NCBI GenBank assembly: GCA_021797825.1
Contig: JAJZZA010000028.1
Span: 1 to 40,747 of the forward strand
Source: Bacillota bacterium
Lineage (GTDB): Bacteria > Bacillota > Sulfobacillia > Sulfobacillales > Sulfobacillaceae
Reading direction: 5' to 3'
DNA: 40,747 nucleotides
This document shows, piece by piece, positions 7,075 through 16,264 of this stretch; the stretch's first letter is position 1, and the number at the start of each line of letters is the position of its first letter. Position numbers and translations under genes: made by a program. The notes beneath the pieces are model-generated. The model saw nothing but the letters and a program-made list of their open reading frames with translations, was not told where the DNA came from and did no database searches.

Positions 7075-10000
7075 CTAAGCCGATGCATTTTTCTCAAATT
7101 CCCCCTCTACCAACCCACCGGTCATTTCGACCAGAAATGTCTTTATTTCATACGGATGAAGCAGAAAACTAAACGCCCCATTCTCCGTATCCCTAATCGG
7201 TCGTTCCATAAGATCGCACTCCTGCCAGGATACAACCGTAAAGTCACTTGTTACAGTCACGGTTTCTCTGCCGCCTGCAAATTCGTGCAATCTGAGCACA
7301 ATCCTGTCGTCGTCCTCGGCCAGCTTTATGGCGTCCACCATCGCGTGTTTTGACGACAACCTAAACAACGACACCCGGTCTTTCACCGGCTGGCCCGCTT
7401 CGGCTCGGAGGGGGCTGTTCAAGTCCCAGGCCAGCCGGACCGTCTCCCCCTCAAGCCAATTTCCCGCATGCGGCATTAACGAGTACGTAAACTCATGTAC
7501 CCCTTGGTCTGCCTCCGTATCCGGATGAATGGCCGCTCGCAATAACGATAACCGAATCGTATTGTTTTTGATGTCATATCCGTACTTGCAATCATTGGCT
7601 AGGCTCACCCCGTATCCGGTTTCAGACAAGTCAGCCCATTGGTGACCAACACTTTCAAACCGCCCGAAATCCCAACTGGTATTCCAGTGCGTTGGTCGCC
7701 TGACGTTGCCGAATTGCACGTCAAAAGTCGCTTCAACAGAACGCACCTCTACTGGAAACGCCACCTTCAGCAATTGCTGACGTTCATGCCAATCAACCTT
7801 GGTCACAAAGTCAATTTGATGTGAATGGCCATACGTAACCAGACGTTGGGAGATTGTCGATTCACCATATTGCCATGAAAACCGGATAATCGCGCAAACC
7901 GGCCCCGCGGTCACCACCTCGATCGCCACCAGTGCGTCAATCTCGCGCATTTTCTCTTGATAGAATAGATCGATATCCCACGCGTCGTGCGCTAACGGTT
8001 TGTCCTCAAAAACCTGCAACACATTGCCTCGCGCGCCCACTGGCAACACCTCACGATTAACCGATTTATCAAAGATGCCTGTGAGTTGCCCCGCATCATT
8101 CCAAATGATGTCATAAAACGGAGTTGACACGGTGTTGTTATCGACTTGAAAAGCGAATTTCTGGTGGTGAGTCCTGTTTTCACTGCTGGCGAGAGGGTTC
8201 TCCGCATTGCGAACATACCGGATCACGGATACGCCCAGGGCTGGCACCTCCTCCGCCAATACCCACCATTCCTCCTCTACCTGTTGCGCCAACAGTACGT
8301 TACCCCGGCCATCCACAAATTGACCGCCGGATCCAACCGACCTCAGCGGAATGCGTGCAATAGCCGTGCGATTCCAGCCAGCTGAGTTGAACACCGTAAA
8401 AACGTCGCGTTGTTCAATTAGTAAGTCAGAGGCCCCCGCCTGCCAGACCTCATTCGCCACAGTCCCACATACCGCGTATTCCTGGAAACTGTCCTCATAA
8501 ACCTCCCGGATTGACGACCCGGGAATAATGTCGTGAAACTGATTACGCAAGATAATTTTCCAGCCCTCATTCAATCGGTCTTGAATAATCCGCGCCGCAT
8601 TCCCAAGGCGTCGTTGCGGTTTCATGGCACGGGCCAAAATGCTTATCCACTCGGTTTCGCGATATGCCAGCTCCAGTTTTCGGTTCATCCGTTTGCTTTG
8701 CGCTTGGCTGGTGTAGGTTCCCCGATGGTATTCAAGGTAGAGCTCACCATCCCAGGTGTGCACATAATTATCGGCCTGCGAGACGGTGGTCTGTAATCGT
8801 TCGAAATACTCGTCCGCGCGTCCCGTAACCATATTCGGGAGACCCGGGATCCGATTAAAGCGCCTCCTCATCTCAAGCATGTCGCGCGTAACTCCACCAC
8901 CGCCGTCCCCAAAACCGTACGCAAGCAACAAGTCCTGGTTAATCCGCTTGTCCCGATACGCGGCCCACGAACCTACGATAGATTTCGCTGATAGCTGACC
9001 GTTGTACGTGTACGGAGCGTCAGGAGACTCCGATCCCGGTGTGGTAATGAAATGCGCCAACACTTCGCTGCCGTCCATACCACGCCATATGAACGTATCA
9101 TGCGGCATACGGTTATATTGGTTCCAGCTTATCTTGGTCGTCATGAACGCCTTGATCCCACTCTTCCGCAAAATTTGCGGAAGAGCCCAACTATATCCGA
9201 AAACATCTGGAAGCCACAAATAGGTACAGTCGTGATCGTATTCACGGGAGAAAAAACGCGTACCAAACAGGATCTGACGGACTAGCGACTCACCCGAAGT
9301 CAGATTGCAATCAGCTTCAAGCCACATTCCTCCACCGACTTCCCACCGCCCCTGCTTGATTCGCACCATCATCGCTTCATATATTTCCGGATAGTCCGAT
9401 TTTATATATTCGTACAATTGAGGCTGGGTCTGCAAGAAAATGTATTCAGGATAGAGTTCCATCAAGCGCAGCACGGTAGAAAACGAGCGGGCGCACTTCT
9501 CGCGGGTATGGACCAATCTCCAAAGCCAGGCCACGTCAATGTGGGTATGCCCCACCCCGTATACGGTCACCATGTGCTGTTGTTTCGGCACAGAGTCTAG
9601 ATAATGATTCAGAAGTCGCCGGGCATGCCCCAAAGAAACATAAAACCGCCCTGAACCAGATTGCGACCAATCGACAAGACGCAGGGCGCGATCTAGCGCA
9701 TTCAGCATCGCGATGCGTTCCGGCACGTGGTGATCCAACACTAAAACAGCCTGCAGCATGGCGCTCAGGGTATAATAGAGGTCGTCGGCATCCTCGTCCA
9801 GGTACGCGATCTCCGCCATTTGAAATACATACTCTTGTTCCCGGTGGACACCCCCCGCTTCCATGCCTGACCACAGTCGAAATTGCAACTCGACAGTGTG
9901 ACCCGCCCAATCGGAATGCATGAACACTTCCTGGTGATTGCTGTCCACGCCTTGGTAGGGACGTCCATCAACAAAAAGCAGTGATTCAAATCCGGAAGTG

Positions 10001-10284
10001 CTGCCAGGTCCGGTCCGGCCGAAGTTAAATCGGCCGACCACCCTCTTGCCCATCCATTGTGCTGGGATCGTTACCCGCGCACACAACCAGGCATACAGGT
10101 CCCGTCCCTGCCAACGGTCGCCAATTTTAACGGTGCGATCAAATACGATGCTTTCCGGTCGAGTGCCCACGTCCCCACGTGGATCCAAGGCGAATCGCCA
10201 GCATTCCAGTGTCCGAGAATCGCGATATCTGAACATGGATAGTTCTTGGATTCGGGCGGCAATTTTTTCTTCAGTCAGAAACAA
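7075..10284 (-). CDS. GH38 alpha-mannosidase
   Basis: A 1069-residue glycoside hydrolase family 38 enzyme of typical bacterial length. The order is an N-terminal beta-sandwich (about 1-230), the catalytic domain with VGHTHIDVAWLW (zinc ligands H248 and D250), WLPDVFGYSWALPQ with the nucleophile and zinc ligand D360, GDGGGG, and NQFHDIIPGSSI. The GH38 C-terminal beta domains follow. There is no signal peptide, so it acts in the cytosol on imported oligosaccharides, releasing alpha-linked mannose or a related sugar. The TTG start follows a GAGGTGA site and overlaps the upstream ATPase gene by 14 bp. Its position directly after the transporter genes supports an alpha-mannoside as the imported substrate. 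Family certain; exact linkage preference unknown. Confidence 0.93.
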   Translation of the reverse strand: MFLTEEKIAARIQELSMFRYRDSRTLECWRFALDPRGDVGTRPESIVFDRTVKIGDRWQGRDLYAWLCARVTIPAQWMGKRVVGRFNFGRTGPGSTSGFESLLFVDGRPYQGVDSNHQEVFMHSDWAGHTVELQFRLWSGMEAGGVHREQEYVFQMAEIAYLDEDADDLYYTLSAMLQAVLVLDHHVPERIAMLNALDRALRLVDWSQSGSGRFYVSLGHARRLLNHYLDSVPKQQHMVTVYGVGHTHIDVAWLWRLVHTREKCARSFSTVLRLMELYPEYIFLQTQPQLYEYIKSDYPEIYEAMMVRIKQGRWEVGGGMWLEADCNLTSGESLVRQILFGTRFFSREYDHDCTYLWLPDVFGYSWALPQILRKSGIKAFMTTKISWNQYNRMPHDTFIWRGMDGSEVLAHFITTPGSESPDAPYTYNGQLSAKSIVGSWAAYRDKRINQDLLLAYGFGDGGGGVTRDMLEMRRRFNRIPGLPNMVTGRADEYFERLQTTVSQADNYVHTWDGELYLEYHRGTYTSQAQSKRMNRKLELAYRETEWISILARAMKPQRRLGNAARIIQDRLNEGWKIILRNQFHDIIPGSSIREVYEDSFQEYAVCGTVANEVWQAGASDLLIEQRDVFTVFNSAGWNRTAIARIPLRSVGSGGQFVDGRGNVLLAQQVEEEWWVLAEEVPALGVSVIRYVRNAENPLASSENRTHHQKFAFQVDNNTVSTPFYDIIWNDAGQLTGIFDKSVNREVLPVGARGNVLQVFEDKPLAHDAWDIDLFYQEKMREIDALVAIEVVTAGPVCAIIRFSWQYGESTISQRLVTYGHSHQIDFVTKVDWHERQQLLKVAFPVEVRSVEATFDVQFGNVRRPTHWNTSWDFGRFESVGHQWADLSETGYGVSLANDCKYGYDIKNNTIRLSLLRAAIHPDTEADQGVHEFTYSLMPHAGNWLEGETVRLAWDLNSPLRAEAGQPVKDRVSLFRLSSKHAMVDAIKLAEDDDRIVLRLHEFAGGRETVTVTSDFTVVSWQECDLMERPIRDTENGAFSFLLHPYEIKTFLVEMTGGLVEGEFEKNASA

Positions 10285-11305
10285 CGGTCGTCACCTCATC
10301 CCTAAAAAGATAACATTTAACCTGATGACCCACCTCGGCGGACCGCATTGGTGGGGGCTCTTGCCGGCAGCGATTCATTACATGCGAACAGCGAAACTGA
10401 AATGGACAGCCAACGATCTCCTGACTCAGGTTCGGTGGTTCTCCCGAAAACACCGTCTCGTCCACATCTCCACGCCCGTGCCTTTGGGGATCTGGAGCAG
10501 CTTGGACCAATATTTGTGTATAGGGGTGCATGGCATGGGCAATAATTTCGTCCGCTGGACCTTCTTCAATGATCTCTCCCGCATACATGACCGCAATCCG
10601 GCTGGCCACATAACGCGCGCTGGCCAAATCGTGGGTAATGTACAAGTATCCAATCCCATACTGATCATTTAGGGATAACATCAGATTAAGCACACCCAAA
10701 CGGAGTGACACGTCGAGCATGGATACCGGTTCGTCGGCCACAACCAGGTCTGGCTTGCCCGCCAACGACCGGGCCAGAGCCACGCGTTGTCGCTGACCGC
10801 CGGACAATTCATGCGGATATTGGTGAAGAAAGTTGTCGGCGGGCGTCAAACCGACCTGATCAAGCACTTCACGCAACAAGGCATCACGCGCTCGGGATGG
10901 CAATGATCGCGCCCGCGTTGGCAGACTGCGCAACAGTATGGTCCGAACCTTATGGGTAGGATTCAAGGAAGCGAAGGGATCCTGAAACAGCATCTGAACG
11001 CGTTCGCGGTAGTTTTGCAATTGTCGCCCTGAAACCCGGGTAACGTCCTGGCCGTCAAATATCAACTTGCCCCCATCAGGCGTATAAAGACGTACGGTCG
11101 TTCGCGCCAGAGTGGACTTTCCCGAACCGGATTCGCCGACCAACGCCACAATTTCTCCGGACTTCACCGTTAAACTGACCCCGCGCAGAACATGGGCAAT
11201 TTTCGCCCCTTGCACGAACCGTTTGTGAACATTCTCTACCACCAGCGGAGCCCCTTTGTGCGCGGTGGTAGGAAGTTGCTTTCCCCACATAAACGGCTTT
11301 CTCAT
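10271..11305 (-). CDS. Opp/Dpp-type ABC transporter ATPase (OppF-like)
   Basis: A 344-residue ATPase of the oligopeptide/nickel/oligosaccharide importer class. It has Walker A GESGSGKSTLA, a Q-loop in MLFQDPFASLNP, the signature LSGGQRQRVALARSL and Walker B LVVADEPVSMLD. The C-terminal extension has three cysteines (GCPFQFRC and the downstream C residues) that in this class can carry an Fe-S cluster. The ATG at 11305 follows GGAGG and overlaps the OppD-like stop by 4 bp. The open frame extends about 45 codons further, but that part is a shadow of the neighbouring gene. It energises uptake together with the OppD-like subunit and the two permeases. Confidence 0.9.
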   Translation of the reverse strand: MRKPFMWGKQLPTTAHKGAPLVVENVHKRFVQGAKIAHVLRGVSLTVKSGEIVALVGESGSGKSTLARTTVRLYTPDGGKLIFDGQDVTRVSGRQLQNYRERVQMLFQDPFASLNPTHKVRTILLRSLPTRARSLPSRARDALLREVLDQVGLTPADNFLHQYPHELSGGQRQRVALARSLAGKPDLVVADEPVSMLDVSLRLGVLNLMLSLNDQYGIGYLYITHDLASARYVASRIAVMYAGEIIEEGPADEIIAHAMHPYTQILVQAAPDPQRHGRGDVDETVFSGEPPNLSQEIVGCPFQFRCSHVMNRCRQEPPPMRSAEVGHQVKCYLFRDEVTTVVSD

Positions 11306-12297
11306 TGGATAGAACCTCCAAATGTCCGATTCCCTGCGGCGTGATGGCAGGCAACGGCACGATTTCCATGAGTGACCAGGACAGGCATCTCCCGCAGGCA
11401 GACTTCTTTGGCCAAAATGCAGCGGGCGGCAAATGGGCAACCCTCTGGAGGATTGACCATGTCCGGAGGTGTTCCAGGAATTCCCTCCTGCCGAGTCATG
11501 ACCCCGTGCAAAGGCGGAAAAGACTGGATCAGCGCTCGCGAATAGGGATGCATCGCGTTGCCCAACAATTCGTTCGATGCCCCGGTTTCCATGACGCGAC
11601 CGCCATACATGATGACCACCTCGTCGGCCACTTCCAATACCAGCGTCAGGTCGTGCGTAATCAACAAGACCGCGAATCCCAACTGGCGTTGCAGCCTGCG
11701 AATCAAGGCAATAATCGCCCTTTGCGCGACAACATCCAACGCCGTCGTCGGTTCGTCCATAATTATTAGTTGGGGTTGCAGGATAAGTGCCAACGCAATT
11801 ACCACGCGTTGGCGTTGTCCGCCAGAAAGCTGATGAGGATAGCTGTCCAGTTTATTCACCGGAACATCAACGATCCGCAACACCTCTTCACACCGCTTGT
11901 CTGCATTCCCAGAGCTATACATAGAATCATGCGCCCGTATCGCATCGCGCATCTGAGCACGCACCGACATGACGGGATTAAGGGCGTTCATGGCACTTTG
12001 CGAAACAAATGCAAATGTTTTCCAGCGAGCCGCTCTTAGTTCGCGCACTGAAAGAGAAAACACGTCTCTGCCTATAATGCGGACACTTCCGCCGATACGC
12101 GCAGAGGGAGGCCGCAATACCCGGGTTGCGGCCATCGCCAAAGTAGATTTGCCACTCCCGGATTCGCCCGCTAGTCCTACCATTTGCCCTCGTTTAACTT
12201 GAAGGCTCACATCGCGCACCGCCTGTACCCATCCCCGGGGACTGGGATAACTGACAGACATCTGCTTTATCGTTAACGCTATAGGGTCATCGGCCAC
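11302..12297 (-). CDS. Opp/Dpp-type ABC transporter ATPase (OppD-like)
   Basis: A 331-residue ABC ATPase, the partner of the OppF-like subunit. Walker A is GESGSGKSTLA, the signature LSGGQRQRVVIALAL and Walker B LIIMDEPTTALD; the oligopeptide-transporter C-terminal extension contains GCPFAARC. The start is GTG behind GGAAGGTGA and overlaps the OppC-like stop by 11 bp. Two different ATPases per transporter is the normal arrangement for this class. Confidence 0.9.
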   Translation of the reverse strand: MADDPIALTIKQMSVSYPSPRGWVQAVRDVSLQVKRGQMVGLAGESGSGKSTLAMAATRVLRPPSARIGGSVRIIGRDVFSLSVRELRAARWKTFAFVSQSAMNALNPVMSVRAQMRDAIRAHDSMYSSGNADKRCEEVLRIVDVPVNKLDSYPHQLSGGQRQRVVIALALILQPQLIIMDEPTTALDVVAQRAIIALIRRLQRQLGFAVLLITHDLTLVLEVADEVVIMYGGRVMETGASNELLGNAMHPYSRALIQSFPPLHGVMTRQEGIPGTPPDMVNPPEGCPFAARCILAKEVCLREMPVLVTHGNRAVACHHAAGNRTFGGSIQ

Positions 12298-13192
12298 GAA
12301 CTTTCACCTTCCGCTGTCGCAGACGAGGATTGGTGATTTCGTCCAGCGAGAAATTGAGCAACGCCAAAGCTCCCCCAAAAAGCGTAATTGCCACACCGGG
12401 CGGTACAAACCACCACCACAACCCATTTAACAGGGCTCCATTGTTTTGGGCCCAGTAAAGCATCGATCCCCAACTCACCGCGGAGATATTTCCCACGCCA
12501 AGAAAATCGAGACTGGTAACAGTTAACAACGCGCCGATCATCGAATACAGCAAACCGGATACCACCAAAGAACCCATGTTAGGCAAAATTTCTCCGAACA
12601 CAATGCTCCACCAAGGCTGTCCCACCAACTTGGCGTGGAGTACGAAATCCCGTTCGCGCAAACTGAGCACCTGTGACCGCAAGGTACGCGCGCTATATGC
12701 CCAACTCGTCATGGAAATGACCAAGATGATGATCAAATCGCCTTTGGACGGCAAATAGGACGACAGCACAATTAACAGCGGCAAGGAAGGAATGACCAGA
12801 AAAACATTGGTTAAAAACGACAAAATGCGGTCAGTCCACCCTAACAACAGGCCGGACGTCACCCCGACGGCAACGGCTACAAACGTGGTAATTCCACCAG
12901 CGAGAAAAGACACCAGCAAGGAACCTCTAGCTCCCCACACCACTTGTCGCAATACGCCTTGTCCAAAAGACGTCGTTCCCAGCCAGTGCGCGGAACCCGG
13001 GGACAAATTTGGCAGATAGCTGTCGGCTGAGGGATTGCCCGGCGCAATCACCGGAGCAAATATGGCGACCACCACGAAGAGTCCCACGATGCTTAAGCCA
13101 ACGATGGCTTTCGTGTTAAGAAACCTTAAACTTACAAATCTTTCCCGTTTTGCCGATGTGAGTGTATCCGTAATAACGGAACGTGCAGACAC
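12287..13192 (-). CDS. Opp/Dpp-type ABC transporter permease (OppC-like)
   Basis: A 301-residue integral membrane permease. After a short cytosolic N-terminus there is a first membrane helix (AIVGLSIVGLFVVVAIFAPV), then the inner-membrane domain with the permease loop around LTVTSLDFLGVGN and a final helix near the C-terminus. The open frame runs back to 13270, but I prefer the GTG at 13192: GAAGGGAGTGG lies 9 bp upstream and the resulting length is normal for DppC. The alternative ATG at 13231 has no ribosome binding site. It pairs with the OppB-like permease. Confidence 0.88.
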   Translation of the reverse strand: MSARSVITDTLTSAKRERFVSLRFLNTKAIVGLSIVGLFVVVAIFAPVIAPGNPSADSYLPNLSPGSAHWLGTTSFGQGVLRQVVWGARGSLLVSFLAGGITTFVAVAVGVTSGLLLGWTDRILSFLTNVFLVIPSLPLLIVLSSYLPSKGDLIIILVISMTSWAYSARTLRSQVLSLRERDFVLHAKLVGQPWWSIVFGEILPNMGSLVVSGLLYSMIGALLTVTSLDFLGVGNISAVSWGSMLYWAQNNGALLNGLWWWFVPPGVAITLFGGALALLNFSLDEITNPRLRQRKVKVRGR

Positions 13193-13223
13193 TTTTATCC
13201 ACTCCCTTCGATCGATGAATTCA

Positions 13224-14222
13224 TCAAGCATCGCTAATTCGACGATCAAGGAAGCTGTATAAGAGATCAATGACCAGATTTGCCAGCAACACGGCCACCA
13301 CGATGATCAACAAAATGGCCTGCATCATGGGATAGTCGGAATTTATCACGGCATTAAACAAACCAAATCCGATCCCGGGGTAGTTGAACACCACTTCAAC
13401 CACGACGGCCCCACCAACAACAAATCCTAACGACATGGCAAAGCTGGTGAGTACGGGCAGGAGGGCATTTCTAGCCCCGTAATTAACCATGATTTCCCGC
13501 TCCGGTAGCCCTTTCATCTGGGCCAGGGTAACGTAGTCGTCCGATAAGATGCCTATCAAGTTATTGCGCATATCCAGTACCCATCTTCCCATGGTGGTAA
13601 TCACAATGGAAAAGGCGGGCAATATCGCGTGGTACAGCACGCTTCCCAACGATTGGAAATTCCATCCCAGTTGTATGTTGTGGCTGTATGCATGGGAGAT
13701 AGGAAACCAATTCAGCGTAAAGCCCAAGACATACAGCAGGGCCAAACCCGCCCAGAAATAAGGCATCGAAGACATAAGCGTAAACGCGACCGGCAAGGCA
13801 TCCGCTAACCGGTGTCCGCGGCGCCAGGCCGAATAAACCCCGATAATATTGCCCAGCACAAACGCGATAACCGTCGACAGCCCGATCAAAAACAGGGTCC
13901 ATGGCAACATACTCCCGATAACTTGGGCCACTGGCGTGGGAAAATACGTAAACGATATCCCAAAATGTCCTGTCAAGGTGTTCCGCAAATAGTCAACATA
14001 CTGGGTGAACATGCTAGCATGCGTATGGATTCCAAAAGCCAGTTCCAAGGCCCTAAGCGCACTAGGAGGAAGTGTACCCTGCGAACGAGCCATAAGCGCC
14101 GACGCAGCATTGCCAGGCATAAGCCGCGGAATAATGAAGTTGAGCGTGATGGCACACCAAAAAATAAGGATATATAAACCAATCCGGCGCAACACAAAAT
14201 GTCTGCCAGAAAACCGTTGCAT
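13224..14222 (-). CDS. Opp/Dpp-type ABC transporter permease (OppB-like)
   Basis: A 332-residue permease. An N-terminal helix (IGLYILIFWCAITLNFIIP) is followed by a long external loop and five further predicted helices. The conserved GGAVVVEVVFNYPGIG segment and the C-terminal D-R-R are typical of OppB/DppB. The ATG follows GGGAGGAGG. It is separated from the lipoprotein gene by 75 bp and from the OppC-like start by 31 bp, so one transcript is expected. Confidence 0.9.
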   Translation of the reverse strand: MQRFSGRHFVLRRIGLYILIFWCAITLNFIIPRLMPGNAASALMARSQGTLPPSALRALELAFGIHTHASMFTQYVDYLRNTLTGHFGISFTYFPTPVAQVIGSMLPWTLFLIGLSTVIAFVLGNIIGVYSAWRRGHRLADALPVAFTLMSSMPYFWAGLALLYVLGFTLNWFPISHAYSHNIQLGWNFQSLGSVLYHAILPAFSIVITTMGRWVLDMRNNLIGILSDDYVTLAQMKGLPEREIMVNYGARNALLPVLTSFAMSLGFVVGGAVVVEVVFNYPGIGFGLFNAVINSDYPMMQAILLIIVVAVLLANLVIDLLYSFLDRRISDA

Positions 14223-14297
14223 AGCGTTCCTCCTCCCGAATGAAACAGTAGGGAAGGATAGGTCTCGGCTCCTCCCCTACCTTTCTTGCTTTACAGT

Positions 14298-15983
14298 TTA
14301 CTTCTTGTAAAGATTGATCAACACCGGCAGGTTTCCTTCATTAAGATTCCAGTACGGATTGGCCTTAGTTGGCCACCCTCCAATGTTTTGGGTCGAATAC
14401 TCGATCGGCGTGTTGCGATAGGTCAAGGGAATGATCGGTAACTGCGACGCGAAAATCTGCTGAAGTTTTAGAACTACGGGCACCTGTTGAGCCTGGGAAT
14501 AGGTGCTCAGGAACTGCTGTCCCAAAGTTTGAACTTCAGGATTGTTGTACCGGCCGAAGTTTTCCACCGCATAGTGACCATAAGGTGCAGTATAAGTTTG
14601 GGACATGGCCGGGTAAAGCGTAAAAAATGGGTTGGCCCCCCAGGGTGACCACGATACGGCGATATCAAACTGTCCCAACTGCAATTTGCTGTAATAGGCA
14701 TTTCTGGAGTTGTCTTGCAGGGTAACGTTGATCCCTATCTGTTTAAGTTCCTGCGAAATCAATTGCGACGCAGCGACATCGTCGGAAAAAGGCGTTGGCA
14801 CGTCAATAGTGATATCAAACGGCGTTCCCCGCGGCGTTATCAACACCCCATTGGATCCCATTTTAAATCCGGCTTTCAGCAGCATTTGCTTCGCCGCTGT
14901 GGGGTTGTAGGTAGCCGGATATTGCGCCGCCAGAGCAGGTGTTGACCAGATGGACGCCATGCCGGGAGTAACTCCGGTCAGGTTGGTTACCGCCGGGGAA
15001 TATCCGCTCCAGGAAATTCTTGCCATCGCTGAACGGTTTATCGTCATACTGATGGCCTGGCGCACGACCAGCATATTCAAGGGGTAGGCATGCAGATTTA
15101 CCCACAAAATGTTCAGCCCGTTCGGGTATAATCCCACATGGTTATATTGCGGAGCTCGATCAACATAGGAACGCTGCAAATTGAACGAAAACGTTCCTGA
15201 CCATTGAATCTGGTTCTGAGCCAACGCAAGCACGGTCGAAGTATTAGACGATTCCGCCGGAAAGACGACCTTGCCCAAATATGGCTTAGGCGCCTGCCAG
15301 TAATGCGGATTGCGAACCATTGTGATTGATTCAGGGGTAAACGATTGCAGTATATAAGGTCCCGTCCCCACAGGGTGGGGATCAGCCCAGGTCACGGGGT
15401 TCTGCTTTGACCAGATGGCCTGCGGAACGATCGGCGTTTGGGAAAGGTAGTAAAAGAACATGGAGCTCGGTTGCTTTAGCGTTAGTTTTACCCCATAGGT
15501 GCCGTCTGTGGTGACCGATGCTAAGTAACTCCACACCCCATTAAAGTCGGTTGACGGGTACTTTTTCATCATCTGAAATGTGAATGCCACATCCTTGCTG
15601 GTAAACGGCGTCCCATTTGACCATTTGACGCCGTGATGAAGGTTTATGGTTAGGACCGTGTTCGAGCTATTCCACGACCAGCTAGTGGCCAGCCAAGGCT
15701 TGTATTGTCCATTGGCCGAATTCCACTGCACCAACGGTTCGTAGATTAAACCGGCCGCAGGATTGATGTTTGCGGTCGGAGAATACGGGTTGTTCTCATC
15801 GACCCAGGTGCCGTGAGGGCCACCAATGGTTGAAAGCGTACCGCCAATCGGATGCGGGCTGTTCTGATTCGTTGTCGTGGCGGATGACACTGTGCGCGCA
15901 GTGCCGCACCCCGCTAACGCCAGGCAGGCGACAATGCCCACCGTCTTTGAGAGAAGCCGACTGTTGGCTAATTTCTTGTTCAC
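14298..15983 (-). CDS. Family 5 extracellular solute-binding lipoprotein (OppA-like)
   Basis: A 561-residue binding protein. The N-terminus has Lys residues, a hydrophobic stretch and the lipobox LALAGC, so it is a membrane-anchored lipoprotein. The mature part has the family 5 pattern with LIYEPLVQW, a TINLHHGVKWSNGTPF segment and SKDVAFTFQMM. The start is a GTG behind AAGGAGGGG. Family 5 proteins bind peptides, nickel or oligosaccharides; in Thermotoga maritima several bind manno-oligosaccharides. Next to a cytosolic GH38 mannosidase, an oligosaccharide ligand is the better guess here (inference). It is the first gene of the transporter set and is preceded by about 740 bp without a gene. 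Confidence 0.88.
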   Translation of the reverse strand: MNKKLANSRLLSKTVGIVACLALAGCGTARTVSSATTTNQNSPHPIGGTLSTIGGPHGTWVDENNPYSPTANINPAAGLIYEPLVQWNSANGQYKPWLATSWSWNSSNTVLTINLHHGVKWSNGTPFTSKDVAFTFQMMKKYPSTDFNGVWSYLASVTTDGTYGVKLTLKQPSSMFFYYLSQTPIVPQAIWSKQNPVTWADPHPVGTGPYILQSFTPESITMVRNPHYWQAPKPYLGKVVFPAESSNTSTVLALAQNQIQWSGTFSFNLQRSYVDRAPQYNHVGLYPNGLNILWVNLHAYPLNMLVVRQAISMTINRSAMARISWSGYSPAVTNLTGVTPGMASIWSTPALAAQYPATYNPTAAKQMLLKAGFKMGSNGVLITPRGTPFDITIDVPTPFSDDVAASQLISQELKQIGINVTLQDNSRNAYYSKLQLGQFDIAVSWSPWGANPFFTLYPAMSQTYTAPYGHYAVENFGRYNNPEVQTLGQQFLSTYSQAQQVPVVLKLQQIFASQLPIIPLTYRNTPIEYSTQNIGGWPTKANPYWNLNEGNLPVLINLYKK

Positions 15984-16175
15984 TACGATTCCCCTCCTTG
16001 TAATCGATCGCATGGCGAACTTCCGATAACCGTCGAGGTTTGGATAACCCACCCATTTGGCCTTTTTTTGGTGCGTTTGCATCCGACACACACTGACAAG
16101 TCCTGTCCCTAAAAAACATCCACGACCGGGAACGTTACTTTCTTCATTTGTGACCAACCATAGGGATAGGTCATC

Positions 16176-16196
16176 CTCGGTTGTTACAACAACGAG
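16176..16196. promoter_or_regulatory. Candidate operator or leader hairpin
   Basis: CTCGGTTGT-TACA-ACAACGAG is an inverted repeat with one unpaired G. It could be a second operator or a hairpin in the leader RNA of the transport operon. There is no T run, so it is not an intrinsic terminator. Confidence 0.25.
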
Positions 16197-16251
16197 CCGG
16201 GTCACGGTAACGGGTTCCGCTTACCATGCTACGAATGCGAATGCTAGCCGA

Positions 16252-16264
16252 ACTGTCCGACAGT
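16252..16264. promoter_or_regulatory. Candidate operator: 13-bp perfect palindrome
   Basis: ACTGTC-C-GACAGT is a perfect 6+1+6 inverted repeat about 45 bp downstream of the minus-strand TTGACA box at 16312-16307. Its position suits a repressor site for the transport operon. The adjacent ROK regulator is the obvious candidate to bind it, but this is inference. Confidence 0.35.
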
